64,000 nt of DNA from Akkermansiaceae bacterium (lineage in GTDB: Bacteria > Verrucomicrobiota > Verrucomicrobiia > Verrucomicrobiales > Akkermansiaceae), in assembly GCA_029242935.1 (NCBI GenBank), contig JAQWSX010000040.1:1-64000 (forward strand), written 5' to 3'. This document shows positions 29,144 through 39,192 of the stretch, one piece after another. The notes below the pieces were generated by a model that saw only the letters and a list, made by a program, of their open reading frames with translations, had not been told where the DNA came from and made no database searches. How positions within the stretch are numbered: the stretch's first letter is position 1; each line of letters opens with the position of its first letter. Both the position numbers and the translations under genes were made by a program.

Positions 29144-30433
29144 TTATCCAACAAGATCACCGATACTCCCAAACCCGGGCTCAAAAAGTCGCCGGAAGGT
29201 TCTCGCTGCATAACCATCAGTCATTCCAGCAAGAAAATCGCAGACAAGACGCGCCTTCTTTTCAGGAGTTTCGGCTTCGGTAATCTCGACACCATCAGCC
29301 TCTGGTAATAGCGCGAAATCCTGCCCATCGATACTCTCACCAAGCACATAGCGTTTTTCCATCACCTCCCAGAGACGGCGAAGCATATAGCTGCCTTTAT
29401 GCTCGAGTTGTTTGAGCTGCGGTGAAAGGAATACCACTTCATAGGCTAAACTTTTGAAGAGTTCACACTCCTCCCGAACACCATCATCGACGATTAATTC
29501 CAGAGAATAACGATGACTGGTCGCACTCAGAAAATTGGTAGCTGAAACCAATGTGGTCGATTGAATGTATTTCCCAATACGCTTCCCGACAAAGAGCTCG
29601 ATGCGCTGCCCGCGAATCGCCTTAAGCAGAGCTCCCAAGGTAGAAGCTTCGGAAGTTTTATGCCCTTGTCTGGCGGCCCATCGTTCGATCCGCTCGACCG
29701 TAAGGAATCCTGCCTTCACCGAGTCGGCCAGATCATTCAACGAATAGGCCGTATCATCCGCCCAGTCCATGATCTGACATTCGATGGATTTAAAACTATC
29801 CCTCTCGTCACCCGGTGGCAGTTCAGCCGGGAAATCATTCTCACCCATCGCCCAATTCAGTTCCTCCCTTTGTGAATCATAAAGGAAGTGATTCTTCGGC
29901 AACTTCCCTTTTATCGCCCTCAACTCGCGCCAGAGTGATTTGTATTTTAAAACCCCGTCCAGAAAAGCTCGCGACGGATCCATTCCCTTTCGGCTTTGCG
30001 AAAAGATTCTTTGAGTGAGCAGTCGCAGCGTCTGAGCATTTCCCTCGAATCCACCATAGCTTGCCATGAAATGATTAAGCGACCGTTCACCGGCGTGACC
30101 AAAAGGTGGATGTCCCAGATCATGGGAAAGGCAGATCGCTTCAACTAAGTCTTTATCAACAAAAAAGTCATTACCCAAAAAATCACTCGAATGCTTTAGC
30201 CAGTGACAGATCGACTTACCAATCTGCGCAACTTCCAGTGAATGAGTCAATCGAGTACGGTAAAAATCGTACTCTCCGCTCCAAAAGACCTGAGTTTTAC
30301 TTTGCAGCCTCCGAAAAGCCGGTGTGTGCAAAACCCGATCCCGGTCGATCTGGAACGGCGAGCGGAAGTCATCAGAAGTTTTATAGCCCGAAGCTCGTTC
30401 GGTATCAAAGGCTTGGTAAAAACGGTTCTGCAC
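29144..30433 (-). CDS. dgt: deoxyguanosinetriphosphate triphosphohydrolase-like protein
   Basis: RVLHTPAFRRLQSKTQVF...RTRLTHSLEVAQIGKSI...LSHDLGHPPFGHAGE. Confidence 0.93.
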   Translation of the reverse strand: MQNRFYQAFDTERASGYKTSDDFRSPFQIDRDRVLHTPAFRRLQSKTQVFWSGEYDFYRTRLTHSLEVAQIGKSICHWLKHSSDFLGNDFFVDKDLVEAICLSHDLGHPPFGHAGERSLNHFMASYGGFEGNAQTLRLLTQRIFSQSRKGMDPSRAFLDGVLKYKSLWRELRAIKGKLPKNHFLYDSQREELNWAMGENDFPAELPPGDERDSFKSIECQIMDWADDTAYSLNDLADSVKAGFLTVERIERWAARQGHKTSEASTLGALLKAIRGQRIELFVGKRIGKYIQSTTLVSATNFLSATSHRYSLELIVDDGVREECELFKSLAYEVVFLSPQLKQLEHKGSYMLRRLWEVMEKRYVLGESIDGQDFALLPEADGVEITEAETPEKKARLVCDFLAGMTDGYAARTFRRLFEPGFGSIGDLVG

Positions 30434-30475
30434 GCCGGAGAATGAACACGTTTGATCAGATCTTCAAGAACCACC

Positions 30476-31513
30476 CTACTTGACTGCTCTCCCTTTCTGG
30501 CCCGGTGCCGATACCGGATTTGCACGAGCTACCGCACGATCAGGTAACCTCACCTCGTATTCGCTGATTTGGGGGACTTTGTCAGGAAAATCGCTACTTA
30601 CAAACTGCGCGCCACTCTCCAGCGCCTTAATCGAACGGGCCCTGTCATTGGCACGAGCCTCCACCGTATTGGCATCAGCTCGGGTTCGAACCATGAAACC
30701 CGCCTTAACCAATTGCTGAATTTCTTGGAAACCACCAATCGGGTCATTTCGCTTCATCCAAGCTGCCGCCGGGTGATCTAGCCCCACACTTACAAACAGA
30801 AGCCGCTCTTCCAGAGTCGGATTCCCCTTAAGATATTCCTCACGATGACTACCCTCGTTATCGAGACAAAACATAATCATCCCCCGACATTTTTCCAACA
30901 TCGGCCAACCTTTTTGACTGATTGTATCCCGCAGGTTTGCTTTATCCCCTCTTACAAAATCGGGGGTGATGATACGTCCCAGTTTCAGCACCGAAAGAAT
31001 TTCTTTCTCTAGCGCCTCCATCTGCGCACGGTCAAACTTGACCGGCTTCGGACCCAGAGGGTTTTCAGCACGATCCTTCAATTCCACCAAAATCATCACC
31101 GGTAAATGGTTTGGATTTCTGTCCGACCACTTCTTTACCGAATCAAGCGCACCCTTAAATGTAGGATGAACCGATCTCGCATCGAGCTTCGGCACATGCA
31201 GAACTTTCATACCGGTTTTCTTCATTGGGCTATCCAACAGATCATTCGAATTCGAAAAAAGACCACCTTCGGGATCGGCGTAAACATCGAGTTCGAAATG
31301 CCGCAAGCCATTCTCGAGCTGCTTATTCAAAGACTTACGGGTATAATTCCAAGCCGTAGTAGCTTCTTTACTAAACATCCCGAGAAATTTCATTTGCGCT
31401 GGCGTCGGCGCAACGTGGTAGGAATTGTGTGTCCCTACCATTTGAATTTGATTGAGACGGAGATCTGAATACCCCGTAAGGGGCAAAAATAATACAAAAA
31501 GAAAAATCTTCAT
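30476..31513 (-). CDS. Ca2+-dependent phosphatidylinositol-specific phospholipase C (PI-PLC1-like), secreted
   Basis: Signal peptide; LNQIQMVGTHNSYHVAP...LRHFELDVYADPEGG...LPVMILVELKD. Confidence 0.8.
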   Translation of the reverse strand: MKIFLFVLFLPLTGYSDLRLNQIQMVGTHNSYHVAPTPAQMKFLGMFSKEATTAWNYTRKSLNKQLENGLRHFELDVYADPEGGLFSNSNDLLDSPMKKTGMKVLHVPKLDARSVHPTFKGALDSVKKWSDRNPNHLPVMILVELKDRAENPLGPKPVKFDRAQMEALEKEILSVLKLGRIITPDFVRGDKANLRDTISQKGWPMLEKCRGMIMFCLDNEGSHREEYLKGNPTLEERLLFVSVGLDHPAAAWMKRNDPIGGFQEIQQLVKAGFMVRTRADANTVEARANDRARSIKALESGAQFVSSDFPDKVPQISEYEVRLPDRAVARANPVSAPGQKGRAVK

Positions 31514-31523
31514 AATGGAATGA

Positions 31524-32135
31524 TTAGCGTGTGGTTTCCCAGGGAGATGGGACCGGGCTCATAGTCGCTCCGGCATTAGTTACCCAGACTGGATTTTTGA
31601 GCCCGTGCCTCATTGCACCTACTACGCGTAGGACAGGACTGCTTCGATAATAGATTTTTAAAGATCCAAGGTGAGCGGTCCCTTCAAACTCGGAAGGTTC
31701 CTCACCCACCCAAGCTTCACTGTAGTCCGGAATCTTAAACCATTCGTTAGCCTTGGCTGCCATTACCCAAAGCCCGTCAACTTGATTATAACTTTTATTG
31801 TTAGGCTCAATTAAACAGCTCCCGCTTTCCGGGATGATCCGAATCTGAGAGAGTTGCAAACTCGTTAAACCTCGAAAGGTTACTCGACCAGAAAACGCCT
31901 TCTTTTTGCGGAGCTCAGTCGCACTCTCAACCTTCGCCTGATGCCTTTCTCTAGAAAATTGGTTCACCTTTGGCAAAGACTCTACCTCAAAAGGCTGTGA
32001 TTCCGAATCCCATCCACAAGATACCAAAGTGAACAAAAAGCAGTTCAGCGCGATGCGAGAGTTCACGGCAAAATATTCCCTCAGCGCAAAGAACTTCGCG
32101 AGATCAAAAATGCGTGACTGTCTGAAGCTTGCCAT
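31524..32135 (-). CDS. hypothetical protein, possible lipoprotein (start uncertain; GTG at 32066 gives LVSC lipobox)
   Basis: Long ORF with coherent sequence, no family recognised. NSRIALNCFLFTLVSCG looks like a lipoprotein signal. Confidence 0.5.
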   Translation of the reverse strand: MASFRQSRIFDLAKFFALREYFAVNSRIALNCFLFTLVSCGWDSESQPFEVESLPKVNQFSRERHQAKVESATELRKKKAFSGRVTFRGLTSLQLSQIRIIPESGSCLIEPNNKSYNQVDGLWVMAAKANEWFKIPDYSEAWVGEEPSEFEGTAHLGSLKIYYRSSPVLRVVGAMRHGLKNPVWVTNAGATMSPVPSPWETTR

Positions 32136-32171
32136 TGACAGCCATTCGTCCTGTGATCTGCTAAACCCTCA

Positions 32172-33320
32172 GTGAGTTCCGTAATCGAATGCTTTTTCGT
32201 CGCCCTGCGGCTGGGCCTCACTTCGTTTGGAGGACCAGTGGCCCACCTGAGTTATTTTCGCGAAGAATACGTCGCCCAACGCAAATGGATCACTGAGGCC
32301 CGCTTCGCCGAAATCATGTCCCTCACCCAATTCATTCCAGGCCCGGGAAGTAGTCAACTCGGAGCTGCCATCGGTTATGAACGAGCCGGACTAGCTGGCG
32401 GCTTCGCGGCTTGGGTGGGCTTTACCCTACCTTCCGCATTGGTGCTCGTTCTCGTCGCTCTTGGAATCGGCGATCTCTCGAGTAATTATGCTCAAGGCGC
32501 GCTTTGCGGCCTTCAGTTGGTCGCTCTCGCTGTGGTCGCTGGAGCGTGGGTTGGGATGCGTAAAAGCCTCACTCCAGATCTTCGTCGTTTTGCGATTGCG
32601 CTTCTAGTCCTTGTCGTCCTGTGGTTTTTTTCGGCTCCTTGGATTACGGTTCTCATGATCTCAATTTCCGGGATTATCGGAATTTTTACCCTCTCGGCCG
32701 GTGAGAAGATTGAAAAGCAGAAAACCGCTGGTCGAGGTCTACTCGGCTGGGGAGCACTGCTCGTCTTCTTTATTCTCCTATTCATTTCGATCGGCAACAA
32801 TAGTCCGCTCGCAGGAATTTACCGCGCCGGATCTCTCGTCTTTGGCGGAGGCCACGTCGTCCTTCCACTTCTGCAAGAAAGCATGGTCGACGGAGGTTTC
32901 ATGAAAAAAGAGGTTTTCCTCGGAGGCTACGGTGCAACCCAAGGAGTCCCTGGTCCGGTCTTCACCTTCGCCGCATTCCTTGGGGTGAAAGCGAACATCT
33001 TTAGCAATCCTTGGCTCGGTGCGGGATCCGCGCTTATTGCAGTTTTCCTTCCCGGAATGCTCCTGCTCGGAGGCACTATGAAAATCTGGGGTCGTCTTCG
33101 CGGCAAACGTTGGGCGCAGCGCGCAGTCAACGGAGCCAACGCTGGAGTTGTGGGTATACTCGGAGTCGCCCTCCTTCGTATGGCCACCGATCCCACCATC
33201 TTGACCGGCTGGATCGATGCCACTTACGTCGCCATTCTCTTCCTGATTCTTCGCAAAAAAATCATCCCGGTCTGGGCCCTCGTACTCATTGCAGCGGCCG
33301 GAGGTGCGATCGTTAGCTAG
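32172..33320 (+). CDS. chrA: chromate transporter family (CHR) protein
   Basis: LRLGLTSFGGPVAHLSYFREEYV...W...LTQFIPGPGSSQLGAAIGYERAGLAGG and second half FGGGHVVLPLLQ...GYGATQGVPGPVFTFAAFLG. GTG start. Confidence 0.93.
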   Translation: MSSVIECFFVALRLGLTSFGGPVAHLSYFREEYVAQRKWITEARFAEIMSLTQFIPGPGSSQLGAAIGYERAGLAGGFAAWVGFTLPSALVLVLVALGIGDLSSNYAQGALCGLQLVALAVVAGAWVGMRKSLTPDLRRFAIALLVLVVLWFFSAPWITVLMISISGIIGIFTLSAGEKIEKQKTAGRGLLGWGALLVFFILLFISIGNNSPLAGIYRAGSLVFGGGHVVLPLLQESMVDGGFMKKEVFLGGYGATQGVPGPVFTFAAFLGVKANIFSNPWLGAGSALIAVFLPGMLLLGGTMKIWGRLRGKRWAQRAVNGANAGVVGILGVALLRMATDPTILTGWIDATYVAILFLILRKKIIPVWALVLIAAAGGAIVS

Positions 33321-33395
33321 AAACTCCCGAGATGCTTGCTTTCAAAGGGGATTCCGTACATCTTCCCCGCCTCGCGAACAAATCGCGGTTTTGCC

Positions 33396-34817
33396 ATGGG
33401 AAAGACTCTTTATCAGAAAGTTTGGGATGCTCACACAGTGGGAACCTTGAGCGATGGACGCACACAACTCTTCATTGGAACACACCTTATTCACGAAGTC
33501 ACGAGTCCGCAGGCTTTCGGAATGCTCCGCAATCTAGGCCTAACCGTAAAATACCCCTCACGGACTTTCGCCACCATCGACCACATCGTCCCAACCATTA
33601 ATCAGGACGAACCCGCCGACCCTCTCGCAGCGGCCATGATCGATGCCATTCGTAAAAACTGCGATGACTTCGGCGTGACCTATTTTGATCTCAAGTCAGG
33701 CAAGCAAGGTATCGTGCACGTGGTCGGACCTGAGCAAGGAATCACCCAACCTGGATCAACCATTGCTTGTGGTGACTCCCACACCGCAACCCATGGAGCA
33801 TTCGGAGCCATTGCCTTTGGCATTGGCACTACACAAGTTCGCGACGTTTTGGCCACCCAAACCATGGCCATGGAATCCCTCAAAGTCCGCAAGATCGAAG
33901 TAAACGGTAAACTCCGTCCAGGAGTTTACGCCAAGGACGTCACCCTCCACATCATCCGCATGCTCGGAGCCAAAGGCGGCATCGGATATGCCTACGAATA
34001 CTCAGGCACCACTTTCGACAACTTCTCCATGGAGGAGCGCATGACCGTCTGTAATATGGCCATCGAAGGCGGAGCACGCTGCGGTTATGTCAATCCTGAC
34101 GAGACTACCTTTGAGTTCCTAAAAGGCCGTCCCTACTCACCCACAGGCGATGATTGGGACAAATCCGTCGACGAATGGAAATCATTTGCCACCGATGCTG
34201 ACGCCGAATTCGACGACATTATTTGTATCAATGCGGAAGACATCGAGCCGACTGTCACTTGGGGAATCTCTCCGGATCACGGCATCTCAATCGGTGAGTC
34301 TATTCCTGACCCTGCTGCCGCGGATCCTGACGAAAAGGCCGTCATCGAGGAAGCTCTTGCCTACATGAAACTACCTGCCGGAACTCCTATTAAAGGTATT
34401 CCTATCGACGTCGCCTTCATCGGTTCCTGCACCAACGGTCGCCTTTCCGATTTCCGCGAAGCTGCCAAATTACTTAAAGGCCACAAGGTTGCGAACGGAG
34501 TCAAAGCGATTGCGGTTCCTGGTTCACAAATCACCGCGATTCAATGTGAAAAAGAGGGTCTCGACAAAATCTTTGAAGAAGCTGGATTTGAATGGCGCGC
34601 CGCTGGTTGCTCCATGTGCCTCGCCATGAATCCAGACAAGCTCGTCGGCGATCAAATCTGCGCCTCATCATCCAACCGAAATTTTAAAGGTCGGCAGGGA
34701 TCTCCCATCGGTCGTACTGTCCTTATGTCGCCCATCATGGTCGCCGCGGCTGCTGTCGAAGGACGCATCGCTGACGCCCGTGAAACTTTCGACGTCAGCG
34801 ACGACTCGGCCGCCTAA
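33396..34817 (+). CDS. leuC: 3-isopropylmalate dehydratase large subunit
   Basis: [16 protein letters not shown]...[21 protein letters not shown]...[17 protein letters not shown]...[13 protein letters not shown]. Confidence 0.97.
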   Translation: MGKTLYQKVWDAHTVGTLSDGRTQLFIGTHLIHEVTSPQAFGMLRNLGLTVKYPSRTFATIDHIVPTINQDEPADPLAAAMIDAIRKNCDDFGVTYFDLKSGKQGIVHVVGPEQGITQPGSTIACGDSHTATHGAFGAIAFGIGTTQVRDVLATQTMAMESLKVRKIEVNGKLRPGVYAKDVTLHIIRMLGAKGGIGYAYEYSGTTFDNFSMEERMTVCNMAIEGGARCGYVNPDETTFEFLKGRPYSPTGDDWDKSVDEWKSFATDADAEFDDIICINAEDIEPTVTWGISPDHGISIGESIPDPAAADPDEKAVIEEALAYMKLPAGTPIKGIPIDVAFIGSCTNGRLSDFREAAKLLKGHKVANGVKAIAVPGSQITAIQCEKEGLDKIFEEAGFEWRAAGCSMCLAMNPDKLVGDQICASSSNRNFKGRQGSPIGRTVLMSPIMVAAAAVEGRIADARETFDVSDDSAA

Positions 34818-34836
34818 AATTAATTCAACCTATCAG

Positions 34837-35328
34837 ATGAAATCTATTCTCTTCCTCGCCTTTACCCTGCTATTCCTTCCAGCATCTGCTCAGGAACCTG
34901 CCACGCTCGCCCCGATTGATGAGCTTCTTAAAATCATGAAGTTCGAGCAAACCGTGATTGACGGCGGTGAAGCCGGGTTTGTCATGGTTGAACAGAGTCT
35001 CGCCGGACAAGATCTCAATAAAGAAGAAATGGGTGAAGTTAAGGACGCCTTCCTCGCCTACATGAGCAAGGTCGCCAGTGATCCACAGCTAAAAATCAAG
35101 ACGAAAGCTATTTATGAGAAGACCTTCACCGATGACGAGATCACCGCACTCATAAGCTTTTACAAAACTCCAACGGGCCAAAAATCTCTTGAGGTTATGC
35201 CCACAATCACGGGCGAGATAATGGTTTTTAGCCAGCAGTTGGCTCAGAAACACGTCGGCTCATTCCAGAATGCCCTCACAAAAATCCTGGAGCGCAGGGC
35301 CGCCCGCGGAGAACTAGAAGACGAATAA
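34837..35328 (+). CDS. DUF2059-type secreted protein
   Basis: Signal peptide MKSILFLAFTLLFLPASAQ; C-terminal FTDDEITALISFYKTPTGQKSLEVMPTI typical of DUF2059. Confidence 0.85.
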   Translation: MKSILFLAFTLLFLPASAQEPATLAPIDELLKIMKFEQTVIDGGEAGFVMVEQSLAGQDLNKEEMGEVKDAFLAYMSKVASDPQLKIKTKAIYEKTFTDDEITALISFYKTPTGQKSLEVMPTITGEIMVFSQQLAQKHVGSFQNALTKILERRAARGELEDE

Positions 35329-35341
35329 ACCAGTTATAACC

Positions 35342-35944
35342 ATGGCTATCGCACCAATAACACAAGTTTCCGGGACCGCCGTTCCTATCCCGGGCGCTGA
35401 CATCGATACGGACCGCATCATCCCCGCACGCTTCATGAAGTGTGTCACTTTTGATGGACTCGGAGAATACGCGTTCTATGACGTCCGCTTTGATCCAGAA
35501 TCAGGCGAAAAGACCGATCACCCTCTCAATGACGAGCGCTTCAACAGCGCCTCCATCCTCGTTGCTGGCATCAACTTTGGGTGCGGTTCCTCCCGGGAAC
35601 ACGCGCCTCAGTCTCTCACTAAATATGGCTTCAGCGCGATCATCGCCGAGTCTTTTGCTGAAATCTTTTACGGGAATTCAACGACACTCGGACTTCCGTG
35701 CGTCAGTTCCAACCGCGAAAATATCGACGCCCTCAAAGCGGCTTGTGCTGAAAACCCAACGCTTCAGGTCTCGATTGATCTCGATACCATGACAGTCACC
35801 GCCGGCGATCTTTCCTTTTCAGTTAATATGCCTGCCTCAGCCCGCCAAGCGCTGCTCGCTGGTAAATACGACCCCATCAAAGAACTCCTCGACAACAACG
35901 ACAAGATCGAAGCGACCGCCACCTCCTTGTCCTACGTCGGCTAG
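35342..35944 (+). CDS. leuD: 3-isopropylmalate dehydratase small subunit
   Basis: PIPGADIDTDRIIPARFMK...INFGCGSSREHAPQSLTKYGFSAIIAESFAEIFYGN. Confidence 0.97.
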   Translation: MAIAPITQVSGTAVPIPGADIDTDRIIPARFMKCVTFDGLGEYAFYDVRFDPESGEKTDHPLNDERFNSASILVAGINFGCGSSREHAPQSLTKYGFSAIIAESFAEIFYGNSTTLGLPCVSSNRENIDALKAACAENPTLQVSIDLDTMTVTAGDLSFSVNMPASARQALLAGKYDPIKELLDNNDKIEATATSLSYVG

Positions 35945-35958
35945 GTCCAATCCACTTC

Positions 35959-35996
35959 AAAAAGCCCCGTAACCATAGGGTTACGGGGCTTTTTTA
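35959..35996 (+). terminator. Rho-independent terminator after leuD
   Basis: AAAAAGCCCCGTAACC-ATAG-GGTTACGGGGCTTTTTT: long perfect GC-rich stem plus U-tract. Confidence 0.95.
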
Positions 35997-36045
35997 GGCC
36001 TAACCCCCAGAAAAGATCACCTTTAATATGAATCATCAAATTTTT

Positions 36046-36065
36046 GACTTTGACTCATCAAAGTC
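36046..36065 (+). promoter_or_regulatory. perfect inverted repeat GACTTTGA-CTCA-TCAAAGTC upstream of metal ABC operon (candidate DtxR/MntR-family operator)
   Basis: 8-bp perfect arms, 4-nt spacer, 19 nt before the preferred ATG (36085). Confidence 0.55.
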
Positions 36066-36084
36066 TTCCTGTCAGTTTAAACCT

Positions 36085-37023
36085 ATGAGAAGGTTGCTGC
36101 TCCTAGTTCCATTCCTGTATTTTAGTTCCTGTACAGATAAACAGGAAGCCGCCAAAACAGATGGCAGTATTGTTACAACGGTTGGTATGATTGCCGATGT
36201 GACCCGCCAAATCGCAGGAGATAAGCTAGAGGTCATCAATCTAATCGGTGAAGGCATTGACCCGCACATGCACCAGCCCAGCAAGTCTGAGATCGACAAG
36301 ATACAGAAAGCCGGACTCGTTCTCTATAACGGGCTTTTTCTTGAAGGGAAAATGGGAACCATTCTCAAAAGCAGGGCAGATCAGGGCAATCCTGTTTCAG
36401 CAGTAGCGGAAGGAATTGATGTTCAAGTTATTGATTTAGGATTCCCCGATCCACATCTTTGGATGGACGTCTCTATCTGGTCCAAAGTCGCTAGAAAAAT
36501 CGGCGATGAGCTAGCAGCTTTCGATCCCGACAATGGCGACCAATACCAAAAGCAACGCGAGGAATATCAGAAAAATCTCAACGATCTCCACACCTATGCC
36601 CTCATGGTATTCCCAACCATTCCTGAAAAGCAGCGGGTCCTCGTCACCGCACATGATGCATTCTCATACCTCGGGCGTGCATACGGGATTGAAGTGCGTG
36701 GCATTCAGGGAATCTCAACTGATTCCGAAGCCGGAACCAAGGACATCAATGAACTTGTCAGCTACCTTGTTGAAAACAAGATCCCTGCGATCTTCGTTGA
36801 ATCTTCAGTCCCTGATAAGTCTGTCAAAGCAGTGATCGAAGGGGCAGCAGAAAAAGATCATGCCGTAAAAATCGGCGGCGAGCTTTTCTCTGATGCCATG
36901 GGTCCCGCCGGCACCTACCAAGGCACCTACATCGGCATGATGGACCACAACATCACGACCATCGTGAATGGCCTGGGTGGCAGCGCCCCCGAAGGTGGCT
37001 TCCAGAACAAACTCCAAGACTAA
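36085..37023 (+). CDS. metal (Mn/Zn) ABC transporter substrate-binding lipoprotein (TroA/ZnuA-like)
   Basis: Lipobox LYFSSC; VGMIADVTRQIAGDKLEVINLIGEGIDPHMHQPSKSEI...DPHLWMDVS...TAHDAFSYLGRAYGI...FVESSVPDKS. Confidence 0.93.
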   Translation: MRRLLLLVPFLYFSSCTDKQEAAKTDGSIVTTVGMIADVTRQIAGDKLEVINLIGEGIDPHMHQPSKSEIDKIQKAGLVLYNGLFLEGKMGTILKSRADQGNPVSAVAEGIDVQVIDLGFPDPHLWMDVSIWSKVARKIGDELAAFDPDNGDQYQKQREEYQKNLNDLHTYALMVFPTIPEKQRVLVTAHDAFSYLGRAYGIEVRGIQGISTDSEAGTKDINELVSYLVENKIPAIFVESSVPDKSVKAVIEGAAEKDHAVKIGGELFSDAMGPAGTYQGTYIGMMDHNITTIVNGLGGSAPEGGFQNKLQD

Positions 37024-37803
37024 ATGCGCCCCGAACACCCGCCAGAGTTACCCCTCGCGGTCCACGACCTCACCGTCGCGTATCACCGCAAGCCCGTCCT
37101 TTGGGACGTCGAGCTGAACATACCAGAGGGAACTCTTTCTGGAATTGTTGGACCAAACGGAGCCGGAAAATCCACTCTGCTTAAAGCTTGTCTCGAACTG
37201 ATTCCAAAAACCTCCGGGGAGGTATTGATTTACGGAAAACCTTACGCAGATCAGCGTGACCTGATCGCCTACGTCCCTCAACGGGAAAGTGTCGATTGGG
37301 ACTTCCCCGTCAGCGCGCTCGATGTCGTCACAATGGGCACCTATCGAAAACTTGGATGGTTCAAACGAATCACCAGACCACAAAGACAGCAAGCCCTTGA
37401 AGCCCTCGAAAAAGTTGGTATCGGCCACCTTGCCAAGCGGCAAATCTCACAACTCTCGGGAGGACAACAGCAACGCGTCTTTCTCGCACGAGCCCTCGTT
37501 CAGGAAGCTGAAATTTACTTTATGGATGAACCTTTCTCCGCAGTCGATGCCGCCACTGAACAAGCCATCATCGAACTTCTTCAAGAACTCAACGCACAAG
37601 GAAAAACGGTCCTCTGCGTGCACCACGACCTCGCCACCGTCTCACGATACTTCGACTATCTTGTGCTTCTTAATATGCGGGTCGTGGCAAGCGGCCCTAC
37701 CAGTGAGACCTTCACGCGCGAGAACCTCCAAAAAACATACGGAGGCAAACTCAACCTTCTTGACGATGTTGCACAGGCTCTCAAGAACGTCGGACACCCA
37801 TAA
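37024..37803 (+). CDS. metal ABC transporter ATP-binding protein
   Basis: Walker A GPNGAGKST, signature LSGGQQQRVFLARAL, Walker B IYFMDEP. Confidence 0.95.
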   Translation: MRPEHPPELPLAVHDLTVAYHRKPVLWDVELNIPEGTLSGIVGPNGAGKSTLLKACLELIPKTSGEVLIYGKPYADQRDLIAYVPQRESVDWDFPVSALDVVTMGTYRKLGWFKRITRPQRQQALEALEKVGIGHLAKRQISQLSGGQQQRVFLARALVQEAEIYFMDEPFSAVDAATEQAIIELLQELNAQGKTVLCVHHDLATVSRYFDYLVLLNMRVVASGPTSETFTRENLQKTYGGKLNLLDDVAQALKNVGHP

Positions 37804-37815
37804 AAGGAAAAAACC

Positions 37816-39174
37816 ATGACTTGGGAACTCCTTAGAGAAACTCTACTCCTTGAGCAGCATAATACGCGCCTGCCGGTTCTTGGAGTAGCCTTTCTTGGAG
37901 CCACCGCCGGTCTCGTTGGCAGTTTCCTCCTCTTACGAAAACAATCTCTGCTTGGCGACGCCCTTTCTCACGCAACTCTACCCGGTATCGGCATCGCCTT
38001 TGCTGTCATGTCCATCATGGGCTTCAGTGGAAAAAACCTGCCCGGTCTTCTTGTCGGAGCCACCATCACCGGCCTACTGGGTGTTCTACTCGTCCTTGCC
38101 ATCCGAAAAACGACCAGGCTCAAAGATGATGCCGCCATGGGTATCGTTCTCTCCGTTTTCTTTGGTCTCGGAGTCGCCATCCTTAAAATGGTGGAACGAA
38201 TCCCGGGCCAAAGCGCCGCCGGACTCGATGGCTTTATTTACGGAAAAACCGCGTCCATGGTTTGGTCCGACTTTATCCTCATCACCGTCATTCTCGTCGT
38301 CACCACTGCCGTCACGATCGCTATTCTCAAGGAACTTACCCTTTTATGCTTCGATGCCAGTTTTGCCTCGGTGCAAGGGTGGCCCACTCTATGGCTCGAT
38401 ATCATTTTGATGGCACTCGTCACCTCAGTCACAGTTGTGGGACTCCAAGCGGTCGGGCTGATCCTCATCATCGCGTTTCTCATCACACCACCTACCGCGG
38501 CCCGCTTCTGGACTAATCGACTCGGTTGGATGCTTCTCCTTTCAGCAACCATCGGTGCCATCTCCGGCTGGCTTGGAGTTTCGATTTCGGCCCTCTATTC
38601 AAACCTCCCGGCCGGAGCAATCATTGTTATTTCCGCCGCCATCATTTTCCTCTTCAGCATGATTTTCGGAACCGCCCGTGGAGTCCTTCCTCGCTACCTA
38701 CGCCACCTCCAACTGAAGCGCAAAGTCGGCCGACAGCACTTGCTCCGATCCACCTACGAAATTCTCGAAAATTCTCAAAAAAACAAACCACTCAAGAATC
38801 TTCCTATTTCAATGGAACTTCTTCGCAAACACCGCTTCTGGTCGAAGGGAGAACTCCTTACTCTTATTCGCCAAGCACGGTCAGAAGATCACATCGAACG
38901 CCAGCCATCAGGCGAACTTCGGCTTTCCGAATCTGGATTTGGCGAAGCCTCCCGCATTACTAGGAACCACCGACTCTGGGAACTCTACCTCATCAAATAC
39001 GCCGACATCGCACCGAGCCACGTCGACCGCGATGCCGATATGGTGGAGCACCTTCTCGGTGCCGAAATCGTTCACCAACTTGAAGCCGAACTCGACCTCT
39101 CCAAGCCCACCATCGATTCTCCTCACACCATCGAACCCACGGAACTTGGACTTCAGTCTGAGCCCACCACTTAA
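37816..39174 (+). CDS. metal ABC transporter permease fused to a C-terminal DtxR/MntR-like winged-helix/dimerisation domain
   Basis: ABC-3 permease (GSFLLLRKQSLLGDALSHATLPGIGIAF...) then MELLRKHRFWSKGELLTLIRQ...LRLSESGFGEASRITRNHRLWELYLIKYADIAPSHVDRDADMVEHLL. Confidence 0.9.
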   Translation: MTWELLRETLLLEQHNTRLPVLGVAFLGATAGLVGSFLLLRKQSLLGDALSHATLPGIGIAFAVMSIMGFSGKNLPGLLVGATITGLLGVLLVLAIRKTTRLKDDAAMGIVLSVFFGLGVAILKMVERIPGQSAAGLDGFIYGKTASMVWSDFILITVILVVTTAVTIAILKELTLLCFDASFASVQGWPTLWLDIILMALVTSVTVVGLQAVGLILIIAFLITPPTAARFWTNRLGWMLLLSATIGAISGWLGVSISALYSNLPAGAIIVISAAIIFLFSMIFGTARGVLPRYLRHLQLKRKVGRQHLLRSTYEILENSQKNKPLKNLPISMELLRKHRFWSKGELLTLIRQARSEDHIERQPSGELRLSESGFGEASRITRNHRLWELYLIKYADIAPSHVDRDADMVEHLLGAEIVHQLEAELDLSKPTIDSPHTIEPTELGLQSEPTT

Positions 39175-39192
39175 ATCTCTCCGCAATAAAAA

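Noticed and set aside
37289-37819. 176-aa ORF overlapping the metal ABC ATPase
   Set aside because: Alternate-frame ORF inside a gene with intact Walker/signature motifs.
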